In this document: positions 35,203 to 44,817 of the stretch, one piece after another | Layout: every line of letters starts with the position of its first letter | Position numbering within the stretch: the first letter of the stretch is position 1 | Assembly (NCBI RefSeq): GCF_001940455.1 | Contig: NZ_MKQR01000028.1 | Location: forward strand, 382,297 to 446,296 | Origin: Actinokineospora bangkokensis | GTDB lineage: Bacteria; Actinomycetota; Actinomycetes; Mycobacteriales; Pseudonocardiaceae | DNA length: 64,000 nucleotides | Reading direction: 5' to 3' | Made by a program: the position numbers and the translations under genes | Notes under the pieces: generated by a model | The model's input: only the letters and a program-made list of their open reading frames with translations | Databases searched by the model: none | What the model was told of the DNA's origin: nothing

Positions 35203-36090
35203 ATGAGCGCGTCCACCGCATTCTCCACCGCCATCGTGCCCGCAGCCGGGCTGGGCACCCGATTCCTGCCCACCACGAAGGCGGTGCCGAAGGAACTGCT
35301 CCCGGTCGTGGACACCCCCGGGATCGAGCACGTGGCCGCCGAGGCCGCGGAGGCGGGCGCGTCGCGCCTGGTCATCGTGACCTCGCCGGGCAAGGAGGCG
35401 GTCGCCGACTACTTCGCGCCGCAGCCGGAGCTGGAGGCGACGCTGGCCGAGCGGGGCAAGGACGCGCTGCTGGCCAAGGTGCGCCGGGCGCCCGCGCTGC
35501 TGGCCGTGGAGACCGCCACCCAGGCCGAGGCGCTGGGTCTGGGCCACGCCGTCGGCTGCGCCGAGCCGAACCTGCGCCCCGAGGACGAGGCCGTCGCCGT
35601 GCTGCTGCCCGACGACCTGGTGCTGCCCACCGGCGTGCTGGCCAGGATGGCGCAGGTGCGCGCGGAGAAGGGCGGCACCGTGCTATGCGCCTTCGACATC
35701 CCCAAGGAGCAGATCTCCGCCTACGGCGTGTTCGATGTCGAGGACACCGGCGACGAGGACGTCAAGAAGGTCAACGGCATGGTGGAGAAGCCGCCCGCCG
35801 ACCAGGCCCCGTCCACCTACGCCGCCGCGGGTCGCTACCTGCTCGACCGGGCGATCTTCGACGCGCTCAAGCGGATCACCCCCGGCGCGGGCGGCGAGCT
35901 CCAGCTGACCGACGCGATCGCCCTGCTGATCACCGAGGGCCACCCGGTGCACGTGGTGGTGCACCGCGGCGGGCGCCACGACCTGGGCAACCCCGGCGGG
36001 TTCCTGCGCGCCGCCGTGGACTTCGCCCTCGACGACCCGGACTATGGCCCCAGCCTGCTGGAGTGGTTGCGGGCGCGGATCAGCCGGTAG
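35203..36090 (+). CDS. galU: UTP-glucose-1-phosphate uridylyltransferase
   Basis: A 295-residue nucleotidyltransferase: AIVPAAGLGTRFLPTTKAVP (nucleotide loop), KELLPVVDTPGIEHVAAEA, LLPDDLVL and VEKPPADQAPSTYAAAGRYL. It makes UDP-glucose for cell-wall, trehalose and glycogen metabolism. The ATG at 35203 is close to the divergent fthC start. It is followed after 30 bp by glp, the usual actinobacterial order. Confidence 0.95.
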   Translation: MSASTAFSTAIVPAAGLGTRFLPTTKAVPKELLPVVDTPGIEHVAAEAAEAGASRLVIVTSPGKEAVADYFAPQPELEATLAERGKDALLAKVRRAPALLAVETATQAEALGLGHAVGCAEPNLRPEDEAVAVLLPDDLVLPTGVLARMAQVRAEKGGTVLCAFDIPKEQISAYGVFDVEDTGDEDVKKVNGMVEKPPADQAPSTYAAAGRYLLDRAIFDALKRITPGAGGELQLTDAIALLITEGHPVHVVVHRGGRHDLGNPGGFLRAAVDFALDDPDYGPSLLEWLRARISR

Positions 36091-36120
36091 GGGCACCGAG
36101 GACAGTACGGGGACGAGCGG

Positions 36121-37347
36121 ATGAGGTCAGTCGACGAGCAACTCGCCAGGGCGCTGGCGGCCGCGGTGCGACCCGCGCCGGTGCGGGTCGCCATCGCGGA
36201 GGCGCAGGGCCTGCTGTGCGCGGAGGAGGTCGTGGCCGAGCGCTCGCTGCCCGGCTTCGACCAGGCGGCGGTGGACGGGTACGCGGTGCGCAGCATCGAC
36301 ACCCAGCCCGCGGCCGACGGCGCCGAGGTGCAGCTGCCCGTGGTCGGTGAGATCGCCTCCGGGTCCCGCCAGCCGCGCAGGTTGCAGCCCGGGCAGGCCG
36401 TCCGGGTCGCCACCGGCGCCCCGCTGCCCACCCTGGCCGACGCCGTCCTGCCGCTGGGCTTCACCGACGGCCACCACGCGAAGGTCACCGTGCACACCCC
36501 GGTGCCGTCGGCGGGCTACGTCCGGCGCACCGGCGAGGACGTGCAGACCGGCGACGTGGCCGTGCGCCGCGGCGCGGTGATCGGCTCCGCGCAGGTGGGC
36601 CTGCTCGCCGCGGTGGGCCGGTCGAAGGTGCTGGTCTACCCCAGGCCGCGGGTGTCGGTGATCTCCGTGGGCGACGAGCTGGTCGACGTCGACCGCAGCC
36701 CCGGCCAGGGGCAGGTCTACGACGTCAACTCCTACGCGCTGGCCGCCGCGGCCAGGGACGCGGGCGCCGAGGTGAACCGGGTCGGCATCGTCAGCACCGA
36801 CGTCAAGCGCTTGCGCGAGGTGGTCGAGGGCAGGCTGGCCCAGTCCGAGGTCGTGGTGATCGCGGGCGGGGTCGGCGGCGAGGTGGCCGAGGAGATCCGG
36901 TCGGCCATCTCCGAGCTGGGCGACGTCGACATGACCAGGGTGGCCATGCACCCCGGGTCGGTGCAGGGCTTCGGGCGGCTGGGCCCGGACGCGGTGCCGA
37001 CCTTCCTGCTGCCGGGCAACCCGGTGAGCGCGCTGGTGGTGTTCGAGGTCGTGGTGCGGCCGCTGATCCGGGCCGCCCAGGGCAAGCGCAACCCGCACCG
37101 GCGGGTGGTCAGCGCGCGGCTGCTGTCGCCGCTGACCTCCACCAAGGCCCGCCGCGGCTTCCTGCGCGGGCAGCTGCTGCGCGACGAGGCCACCGGCGAG
37201 TACCTGGTGCAGCCGCTGGGGATGTCCGGCACGCACCTGCTGACCTCGCTGGCCGAGGCGAACTGCCTGATCCTGGTCGACGAGGACACCGTGGAGGTCG
37301 CCGTCGGGCACGAGGTGCAGGTCAGCTTCCTGGCGCAGCGTGGATAA
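36121..37347 (+). CDS. glp: Glp / MoeA-family molybdotransferase
   Basis: A 408-residue gephyrin-like protein: GFDQAAVDGYAVRS (MoeA domain start), VVVIAGGVGGEVAEEIRSAI in the central molybdopterin-binding domain, PTFLLPGNPVSALVVFEVVV, and a C-terminal beta domain. It inserts molybdenum into adenylated molybdopterin. In Corynebacterium a homologue, Glp, also binds FtsZ and the membrane protein GlpR; a SepX/GlpR gene lies two genes on (38164), so a division role is plausible. In the central motif the usual TGGVSxG is replaced by AGGVGGE, worth checking for catalytic competence. Confidence 0.92.
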   Translation: MRSVDEQLARALAAAVRPAPVRVAIAEAQGLLCAEEVVAERSLPGFDQAAVDGYAVRSIDTQPAADGAEVQLPVVGEIASGSRQPRRLQPGQAVRVATGAPLPTLADAVLPLGFTDGHHAKVTVHTPVPSAGYVRRTGEDVQTGDVAVRRGAVIGSAQVGLLAAVGRSKVLVYPRPRVSVISVGDELVDVDRSPGQGQVYDVNSYALAAAARDAGAEVNRVGIVSTDVKRLREVVEGRLAQSEVVVIAGGVGGEVAEEIRSAISELGDVDMTRVAMHPGSVQGFGRLGPDAVPTFLLPGNPVSALVVFEVVVRPLIRAAQGKRNPHRRVVSARLLSPLTSTKARRGFLRGQLLRDEATGEYLVQPLGMSGTHLLTSLAEANCLILVDEDTVEVAVGHEVQVSFLAQRG

Positions 37348-37993
37348 CCAGCACCCCCTCGGCCGCCACCCCGGCTGGCCCGCCAAGCTCGGCCCGCTGC
37401 GGGTCAAGGCCGGTCAGGTCGCCCTCCGCCCGCCCCGGCTGCTCGACGGCGGGGCGTGGAGCCGGGCCCGCCTGCGCGACCAGGCGCACCTGGAGAACTG
37501 GGAGCCCACGGCGCCGGGCACCTGGGCCGACCGCAACGCGCCCTTCGCCTGGCCGGGCCAGTGGTCGGCGCTGCGCTCGCTGGCCCGGCGCGGCATGTCC
37601 CTGCCGTTCGTGATCACCGTCGACGGCGAGCTGGCGGGGCAGCTGACCGTGGGCAACGTCGTGCGCGGGTCGCTGTGCTCGGCGTGGGTGGGCTACTGGG
37701 TGGCGAGCACCGCGGTGTCGGGCGGCGTGGCGACGGCGGCGGTGGCCCTCGCGGTCGACCACTGCTTCAGCCGCGCGGGCCTGCACCGGCTGGAGGCCAC
37801 CGTCCGCCCGGAGAACGGCCCCAGCCTGCGGGTCCTGGCCAAGCTCGGCTTCCGCGAGGAGGGGTTGTTCCGGCGCTACCTCGACGTCGCCGGGGATTGG
37901 CGCGACCACGCCTGCCTGGCGCTGACCACCGAGGACGTGCCGAACGGCCTGGTCAACCGGCTGGTCGCGGACGGCGGCGCCGCCTGGGCGTGA
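37340..37993 (+). CDS. rimJ: RimJ/RimL-type GNAT acetyltransferase
   Basis: A 217-residue GNAT protein. Conserved segments are VALRPPRLLDGGAWSRARL, LAGQLTVGNVVRGSLCSAWV (strand before the acetyl-CoA site), TAAVALAVDHCFSRAGLHRL and ENGPSLRVLAKLGFREEGLF. This pattern is typical of N-terminal acetyltransferases of ribosomal proteins. The GTG at 37340 overlaps the glp stop. Lies in the conserved galU-glp-rimJ-sepX order. Confidence 0.9.
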   Translation: MDNQHPLGRHPGWPAKLGPLRVKAGQVALRPPRLLDGGAWSRARLRDQAHLENWEPTAPGTWADRNAPFAWPGQWSALRSLARRGMSLPFVITVDGELAGQLTVGNVVRGSLCSAWVGYWVASTAVSGGVATAAVALAVDHCFSRAGLHRLEATVRPENGPSLRVLAKLGFREEGLFRRYLDVAGDWRDHACLALTTEDVPNGLVNRLVADGGAAWA

Positions 37994-38163
37994 GCCGGGC
38001 CACTGGCGAAAGTTAATTGTTTGTCCAGAACCGTTACGGGGAATGGTCCACCTCCGACAACCCGAACGGGTGAGTAGCTCCGGCGCGCCTCCGCCACGCG
38101 TGTGACTGTTGTGACTAACGTGGCTCACGAAGTCCTCGGAGCGGTTCAGGGGAGGTGCCGGGC

Positions 38164-38928
38164 ATGCCGAGTTCTCTGATCGTGGTCGCCCTCGTGGTCG
38201 CGTGGCTCGTCGTGCTCGTCCCGATGGTCGTGCGCAAGCGCCAGGAGATCGCCAGGACGGCGGACTCCGCGCTCGCGGCGCGCGTCGTGCGCAGCGGCGC
38301 GGCGGCCCCCGACCACCCCGCGGCGGAGGAGGGCAGGCCCGTGACCGCGCTGGAACCCGAGGACGACGGCTTCACCTACACCGACGACTTCTCCGACGAC
38401 CCGGCCGAGGACGAGCCCCCCGCGCACCCGCGCAGGCACCGCCCCGGCCGCGGCGGCTTCGACCCGGAGGCGGCCGCCCGCGCCGCGAAGGCCAAGTACG
38501 CCTTCCGCCAGCGCGTCGTGCTGCTGATGATCCTCGCCGCCGTGCTGACCCTCGTCGGCGCCATCGCCCTCACCGGCCTGCTGTGGTGGGCCCACGGCCT
38601 GCTCGACGCCGCCCTGGTCGGCTACCTGAGCTACCTGCGCCGCCAGGTCCGCATCGAGGAGGACATCCGCCAGCGCCGCCAGGCCAGGATGACCGCCGCC
38701 CTCGCCGCCCGCCGCTCGCACGCCCACCCCGTCGAACCCGAGGACACCGACGACGAGGCCGACGACCCCGACTCCGAGTACGAGGAACCCCGCCGCACCC
38801 CCGTCCAAGCCGTCCCCCGAGCCGTCCACCCCGGCGCCACCGCCGTCGACCTCGACGACGAAGACCCCTGGTTCGACGACCTCGACGACGCCCCGTCCCT
38901 CCCCTACCGCCGCGCCGTCGGCGAGTAG
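38164..38928 (+). CDS. sepX: Divisome membrane protein SepX/GlpR
   Basis: A 254-residue protein with one N-terminal membrane helix (LIVVALVVAWLVVLVPMVV), an acidic cytoplasmic middle region, two more helices (VVLLMILAAVLTLVGAIAL; GLLWWAHGLLDAALVGYL), and a charged, Arg- and Asp-rich tail. This architecture and the position after glp and rimJ match SepX/GlpR, which links FtsZ-ring formation to the membrane. I prefer the ATG at 38164, eight bases after GGGGAGG; a GTG at 38155 lies within that site. The last 240 bp are extremely C-rich on the coding strand. Confidence 0.9.
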   Translation: MPSSLIVVALVVAWLVVLVPMVVRKRQEIARTADSALAARVVRSGAAAPDHPAAEEGRPVTALEPEDDGFTYTDDFSDDPAEDEPPAHPRRHRPGRGGFDPEAAARAAKAKYAFRQRVVLLMILAAVLTLVGAIALTGLLWWAHGLLDAALVGYLSYLRRQVRIEEDIRQRRQARMTAALAARRSHAHPVEPEDTDDEADDPDSEYEEPRRTPVQAVPRAVHPGATAVDLDDEDPWFDDLDDAPSLPYRRAVGE

Positions 38929-38984
38929 GACCCCCGGTTTCACCCCGGTGCTCGCCCCCTGATACTCTTTGCGAGCACCACCAA

Positions 38985-39057
38985 GGGGCTGTAGCGCAGT
39001 TGGTAGCGCGTCTCGTTCGCATCGAGAAGGTCAGGGGTTCGATTCCCCTCAGCTCCA
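38985..39057 (+). tRNA. tRNA-Ala (anticodon CGC)
   Basis: The acceptor GGGGCTG pairs with CAGCTCC, discriminator A at 39057. The D arm starts TAGCGCAGTTGGTAGCGC, the anticodon loop TTCGCAT reads CGC (codon GCG), and the T arm is AGGGGTTCGATTCCCCT. No CCA is encoded. It follows sepX directly. Confidence 0.96.
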
Positions 39058-39185
39058 CGCACGACGGGCGATCCGTGTCCACGGAAAACGTGGACCTGGG
39101 TCGTCCGTTTTTCGTTCTGGGGGGCGACCCCCCAGACCCCCACGGTGCGGTGGGTGCGGAACCAGCGTGAAGGCCAGGGGAGTGG

Positions 39186-39231
39186 GTGCGGCTGCGCCGC
39201 GACAGGTGGTGCGGCTGCGCCGCGACAAGTG
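39186..39231. repeat. Tandem 23-bp duplication downstream of tRNA-Ala
   Basis: Two adjacent copies of a 23-bp unit beginning GTGCGGCTGCGCCGCGACA (39186-39208 and 39209-39231) differ by one base. Each holds a small GCGGC/GCCGC hairpin. Part of the 470-bp gene-free stretch 39058-39527, the rest of which up to 39322 is G-rich with no gene visible. Confidence 0.6.
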
Positions 39232-39322
39232 GGTGCGGCGTTGGGTGGGATGAGTGGGCGAGGTGGGGTGGGGTTGTTCTGGAGGTAAGGGGCTACGGGA
39301 GTGGCGGCCCGGCTACCCAGGT

Positions 39323-39470
39323 GCTCGATGGGGTGGTTGTGCTTGGTCGGGGGAGGCGATCATGTGCTACCCAAACGGGACGGGCGGGCGTCTTTTCAGC
39401 CCGCCTTTTCCCGCCCGACAGCACATGATCGCCGCAGGGGCCCCGACCAAGCGCAACCACCGCATCGAGC
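39323..39470. repeat. Snap-back repeat element, copy A
   Basis: 148 bp framed by GCTCGAT and ATCGAGC. The outer halves are complementary over about 50 bp (matching blocks GGTTGTGCTTGGTCGGGG and GGCGATCATGTGCT), so a single strand folds into one long hairpin with a loop of about 45 bases containing GC-rich inner repeats and TTTT runs. A second copy lies at 52724-52870 in reverse orientation and is nearly identical. No open frame. It lies between tRNA-Ala and the GAF regulator gene. Confidence 0.85.
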
Positions 39471-39527
39471 CGCACCAAGAAATCGCGGGCTTTTCCGATC
39501 GGCTGGAGGTCGATGAGCCGACCGGAC

Positions 39528-40967
39528 TCAGGGTGTGCGTAGGCGGTTTCGGTGGGCTGTGGCTTGGGGGCGGCGGGGGTCGTAGCGGGGGAGGGTGTCG
39601 AGGAGGGTTTCCCAGACTTCCAGGTCTTCCGCGGCCGCGGGGTTGTGGGCGTAGGTCCACAGGTCCTCGGCGTCGCCCGCGGTGAGGAGGGTTTGGCGGA
39701 GGGCTGCTTCCAGTTCGTTGCGGTGGTCCCGGATCAGGGGGGCGTCGGAGCGGGGGAGCAGGGGGCCCGCTGCGGCGGCTGTGCGGAGGTCTGTCCGAAG
39801 CAGGTTCGGCAGGTCCAGGAAGTCGGCGTGCACCTCGGCGGCCAGGCGGTACGGGCGGGTCTTGATGACGTCGTTGCCCAGGGCGGTGCGGAGGCGGTGG
39901 ACCTCGGCCCGCGCGGTGACGGGGTTCCCGGTCTCGCCGTGCAGGGCCAGGGTCAGCTGTTCGGCGGTCATGCCCGCCGGGTTCAGGGCCAGGGCGGTCA
40001 GGATCTCGGCGTGGCGGGGGGACAGCGGCTGTTCGCGTCCGTCCACTGTGACCACCGGGTGGGTGGCGCCGAGGAAGCGCAGGCGGAGGGCGGGCTTGCG
40101 GGGGGCCACCCGGGTGCCGCCGGAGAGGCGGAACAGGTAGCCCTCCTCCAGCTCCTCCAGCACCCCCTCGCGGCCGTCCGGCAGGGACAGGGCGCCGGGG
40201 CGGGTGGTGAGGCGCTCGGGGAGGCGGTCGCAGGACTCCATGGCGATGACGCGGCCGGTGGGGGAGAGCAGGGCGGCGCCGCGCAGGCCGAGCAGGTGGG
40301 GGAGGTTGCGCCTGCGCAGCTGCTCGTCGCGCGCGGTCATCCGGACGCGCAGCTGGCCCTCGGCGAGCTGGGCGGCCGCGGTGACCAGGGCGAGGGTGGC
40401 CGGGTGGCGGGTGCGCAGCGGGCCGGTGACGTCGATGGCGCCGAGCACCGCGCCGGTGTCGGGGTCGTGCACCGGGGCGGCGGCGCAGGTCCAGGCGTGG
40501 ATGGTGCGCACGAGGTGCTCGGCGGAGTGGATCTGCACCGGGCGGTCGACGGCCAGGGTGGTGCCCATGGCGTTGGTGCCCATGGCGTCCTCGCTCCAGC
40601 TGGTGCCCTCGGCCAGGCCCACGCTGTCGGCGAGGCGGCAGACGTCGGCCTGGCCCTCGCGCCAGAGGATGCCGCCGTCGGCGTCGGTGACGATCATCAG
40701 GTGCATGGCCTCGTCGGCGATGCTGACCAGGGTGGAGCGCAGGACCGGCAGCACCTCGGCCAGCGGGTGCGCCGCGCGCCGCTCGCGCAGCTCGTCGGCG
40801 GCGTAGACCAGCGGCGGGACGTGGCCGTCGGGGTCCACCCCGCCCGCCAGCGACCGGCGCCAGGAGTCCGACACGACCGCGCGCGGCTGCGCGGGGGCTG
40901 GTCCCCCGCTGAGCACGGCGTCGTGCACGCGCGCCATCAAGCGCGCGTACTCCTCGGGATCTGTCAT
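39528..40967 (-). CDS. GAF-domain transcriptional regulator (AcoR-like, activator of the aldehyde dehydrogenase)
   Basis: A 479-residue protein. The N-terminal part has SDSWRRSLAGG and a GAF sensor domain with LWREGQADVCRLADSVGLAE, GTSWSEDAMGTNAMGTTLAV and HAWTCAAAPVHDPDTGAVLG, as in AcoR/acetoin-type regulators. There is no sigma-54 AAA+ domain. The C-terminal region (RHAEILTALALNPAGMTAEQ, then GNPVTARAEVHRLRTALGND) is a winged-helix-like DNA-binding part. The ATG at 40967 is used. It is divergent from an aldehyde dehydrogenase and DUF779 pair, the standard arrangement for this regulator type, so it probably senses an aldehyde or alcohol. Confidence 0.88.
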   Translation of the reverse strand: MTDPEEYARLMARVHDAVLSGGPAPAQPRAVVSDSWRRSLAGGVDPDGHVPPLVYAADELRERRAAHPLAEVLPVLRSTLVSIADEAMHLMIVTDADGGILWREGQADVCRLADSVGLAEGTSWSEDAMGTNAMGTTLAVDRPVQIHSAEHLVRTIHAWTCAAAPVHDPDTGAVLGAIDVTGPLRTRHPATLALVTAAAQLAEGQLRVRMTARDEQLRRRNLPHLLGLRGAALLSPTGRVIAMESCDRLPERLTTRPGALSLPDGREGVLEELEEGYLFRLSGGTRVAPRKPALRLRFLGATHPVVTVDGREQPLSPRHAEILTALALNPAGMTAEQLTLALHGETGNPVTARAEVHRLRTALGNDVIKTRPYRLAAEVHADFLDLPNLLRTDLRTAAAAGPLLPRSDAPLIRDHRNELEAALRQTLLTAGDAEDLWTYAHNPAAAEDLEVWETLLDTLPRYDPRRPQATAHRNRLRTP

Positions 40968-41014
40968 CCCCTCGATGATGCGTCCCCCCTGGTCGGTCCG
41001 GCAACCGCGGGTCC

Positions 41015-41038
41015 GCTGCAACGTGGCTGCAACGTTGC
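41015..41038. promoter_or_regulatory. Direct-repeat operator candidate between regulator and aldehyde dehydrogenase
   Basis: GCTGCAACGT occurs twice with an 11-bp period (41015-41024, 41026-41035), and the second copy forms the palindrome GCAACGTTGC (41029-41038). One-turn spacing in the 122-bp divergent gap suits a dimeric activator site. Confidence 0.5.
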
Positions 41039-41089
41039 CGACCATAACGTGTCCGGCATCACTCTCCACCACTGATGCGGGAGGCTTGG

Positions 41090-42612
<1,523 letters not shown>

Positions 42613-42613
<1 letters not shown>

Positions 42614-42990
42614 TGGTCGACCGGGTCACCTACACCCCGGAGGCGGCTGAGCTGCTCCGCCGCCTCCGGGAGTCCCACGGGCCGCTGATGTTCCACCAGT
42701 CCGGCGGGTGCTGCGACGGCAGCGCGCCGATGTGCTACCCGGCGGGGGAGTTCCGCACGGGCGGCTCGGACGTGCTGCTGGGCGAGCTGGCGGTGGAGGG
42801 CGTGGCGGAGAAGGTGCCCTTCTGGATGTCGGCGTCGCAGTTCGAGTACTGGAAGCACACCGCGCTCACCGTCGACGTGGTGAAGGGGCGGGGCTCCGGC
42901 TTCTCCCTGGAGGCACCCGAGGGCGTGCGGTTCCTGATCAGGTCGCGGCTGCTCACCGAGGACGAGATGCGGGAGCTGTCGCTGCTGTGA
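42613..42990 (+). CDS. DUF779 protein
   Basis: A 125-residue protein with a cysteine-rich motif (MFHQSGGCCDGSAPMCYPAG) and SASQFEYWKHTALTVDVVKG, which define DUF779. It is coupled to the aldehyde dehydrogenase by a TGATG overlap, as in many bacteria. The clustered cysteines suggest metal binding or a redox or maturation role for the dehydrogenase; the function is not established. Confidence 0.92.
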
Positions 42991-42994
42991 GACC

Positions 42995-43040
42995 GCCCCG
43001 GTGCGGCTCGGTTGGGGCGCACCGACCACCGCACCGGGGC
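42995..43040 (+). terminator. Hairpin after DUF779
   Basis: GCCCCGGTGCGG (42995-43006) pairs perfectly with CCGCACCGGGGC (43029-43040), starting four bases after the stop. Confidence 0.65.
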
Positions 43041-43144
43041 ACCCGCGCGGGCGCGTGCGGCGCTGGTGGGAACGCGGGCCGGGGAATTACCCGGCGGGCA
43101 CGTTCGTTGAGGTGGGTGCAAGGCACCGACACGAGGAGGCCCCA

Positions 43145-43525
43145 GTGGCAACGGTCGAGCTGACCACCGAGAACTTCGACGAGGTCGTGGGCGGTGGCGA
43201 CACCGTGCTCGTGGACTTCTGGGCGTCCTGGTGCGGCCCGTGCCGCCAGTTCGCCCCGGTCTTCGACGCCGCCTCGGACAAGCACGCCGACGTGGTGTTC
43301 GCCAAGGTCGACACCGAGGCCCAGCAGGCGCTGGCCCAGGCCTTCGGCATCTCCTCGATCCCGACGGTGATGGCCGTGCGCGAGGGCGTGGTGCTCTACC
43401 AGCAGCCGGGCGCGCTGCCCGCGCCCGCGCTGGAGGACCTGATCACCCAGGTCAAGGCCGTCGACATGGCCGAGGTCAAGGCCAAGGTCGCGGAGGCGCA
43501 GGCCGCCGCCGAGCAGGCCGAGTAG
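43145..43525 (+). CDS. Thioredoxin
   Basis: A 126-residue thioredoxin with the active site FWASWCGPCRQF and the cis-Pro in ISSIPTVMAV. It reduces protein disulfides in the cytoplasm. A C-terminal extension of about 20 residues (AEVKAKVAEAQAAAEQ) is helical and charged. GTG at 43145 follows GAGGAGG. Confidence 0.95.
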   Translation: MATVELTTENFDEVVGGGDTVLVDFWASWCGPCRQFAPVFDAASDKHADVVFAKVDTEAQQALAQAFGISSIPTVMAVREGVVLYQQPGALPAPALEDLITQVKAVDMAEVKAKVAEAQAAAEQAE

Positions 43526-43555
43526 CCCCCGCGGACCACCGCTCCCACCACGCGG

Positions 43556-43583
43556 CAGCCCCCGACCGGCCGGTCGGGGGCTG
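43556..43583 (+). terminator. Perfect palindrome after the thioredoxin gene
   Basis: 14-bp arms CAGCCCCCGACCGG / CCGGTCGGGGGCTG form a hairpin 30 bases after the stop. Confidence 0.65.
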
Positions 43584-43626
43584 CTCCGCGTCCGGGGTGC
43601 GCCCGGCAGGTCCTAGGGTGGGCGGC

Positions 43627-44805
43627 ATGGGGGACGCCATCGGTCGACGGCTGCTCCGGCCGGGCGTCGTCGCCGTCGTGGCGGTGGCCCTCGTCGGGTT
43701 CGCCACGCACGCGTGGCTGACCGGCCGCGGGCTCGGCGTGGACAGCTCGATCTACCGGGCGGGCGCGCTGACCTACCTGCGCGGCCAACCGCTGTACGCG
43801 CCGCTGACCACCGGTGAGCCGTGGGCGCCCGCGCTGCCGTTCACCTACCCGCCCATCGCGGCGATCCTGTTCACCCCGCTGACCCTCGTGCCCGCGCAGC
43901 TCGGCTGGGCGCTGCTGGCCGGGCTGTCGCTGGCCTCCCTGGCGGTGCTGCTGCTGGTGAGCCTGCCGCGCGGCACCGCCGCGTGGCAGGTGGCGCTGGT
44001 CGCCGCCGTCGCCGTGGTGCTGGAGCCGGTGTGGCGCTCGCTCGCGCTGGGCCAGGTCAACCTGCCGCTGGCCGCGCTGGTGGCCGTCGACGTGCTCGTG
44101 CTGCGCGGCAGGCCCGCCGCCGGGGTGCTCACCGGGGTGGCCGCGGCGGTCAAGCTCACCCCGCTGATCTTCGTCGCGCACCTGGCGCTGACCCGGCGGT
44201 GGGCGGACGCCGGCCGGGCGCTGGCCACCTTCGCCGGGCTCAACCTGCTCGCCGCGCTCGCGCTGCCCGGCGACACCTGGTCGTTCTGGACCGACGCGCT
44301 CGTCGACGGCAACGACGCCACCACCAACTCCTGGATCGGCAACCAGTCGGTGAACGGGCTGCTCCAGCGGCTCACCGGCGAGGGCGGCCCGGCCCTGCCG
44401 GTGTGGCTGGCCGTCAGCGCGGTCGTGCTGGCGCTCGCCGCGGCGGCGGTGCGCGTGCTGGAGCGCGGTGGGGACGCCCTCGGCGCGCTGCTGGTGACCG
44501 CGTTCGCCGGGCTGCTGGTGAGCCCGGTCAGCTGGACCCACCACTGGGTGTGGCTGGTCCCGCTGGCCGGGTGGCTCGTGCGGCGCGGGCACCCGCTGCT
44601 GCTGGCACCGCTCGCGGCCCTGTTCACCGGGTGGGAGTACGCGCTCACCCCCAGCGGGGCGAAGGTGGAGCTGACCTGGCACGGGTGGCAGCTGCTGCTC
44701 GGCAACGCCTATGTCCTGATCGGACTCGCGCTGGTGCCCGCGGTGGCCACCCTGGTGCTGTGCCGCCGGTCCCGGCGTGGTGAGGTGGGGGCCGACACCG
44801 GGTGA
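43627..44805 (+). CDS. GT87 (DUF2029) alpha-mannosyltransferase-like membrane protein
   Basis: A 392-residue GT-C fold protein with about ten membrane helices. LGVDSSIYRAGALTYLRGQ and LYAPLTTGEPWAPALPFTYP in the first outside loop contain the conserved acidic residue and aromatic motif of GT87 polyprenyl-phosphomannose-dependent transferases. LEPVWRSLALGQVNLPLAAL is the second family motif. It probably adds mannose to a phosphatidylinositol mannoside or wall lipid on the outer face. 12 bp upstream of the flavoprotein gene. Confidence 0.88.
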   Translation: MGDAIGRRLLRPGVVAVVAVALVGFATHAWLTGRGLGVDSSIYRAGALTYLRGQPLYAPLTTGEPWAPALPFTYPPIAAILFTPLTLVPAQLGWALLAGLSLASLAVLLLVSLPRGTAAWQVALVAAVAVVLEPVWRSLALGQVNLPLAALVAVDVLVLRGRPAAGVLTGVAAAVKLTPLIFVAHLALTRRWADAGRALATFAGLNLLAALALPGDTWSFWTDALVDGNDATTNSWIGNQSVNGLLQRLTGEGGPALPVWLAVSAVVLALAAAAVRVLERGGDALGALLVTAFAGLLVSPVSWTHHWVWLVPLAGWLVRRGHPLLLAPLAALFTGWEYALTPSGAKVELTWHGWQLLLGNAYVLIGLALVPAVATLVLCRRSRRGEVGADTG

Positions 44806-44817
44806 AGGAGTGGGCGC

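Noticed and set aside
38994..39143. Short minus-strand frame across the tRNA-Ala gene
   Set aside because: It reads GNRTPDLLDANETRYQLRYS, the known false peptide from tRNA genes.
39323..39470. Intact insertion sequence at the snap-back repeat
   Set aside because: Only 148 bp, no transposase frame and no target-site duplication seen.
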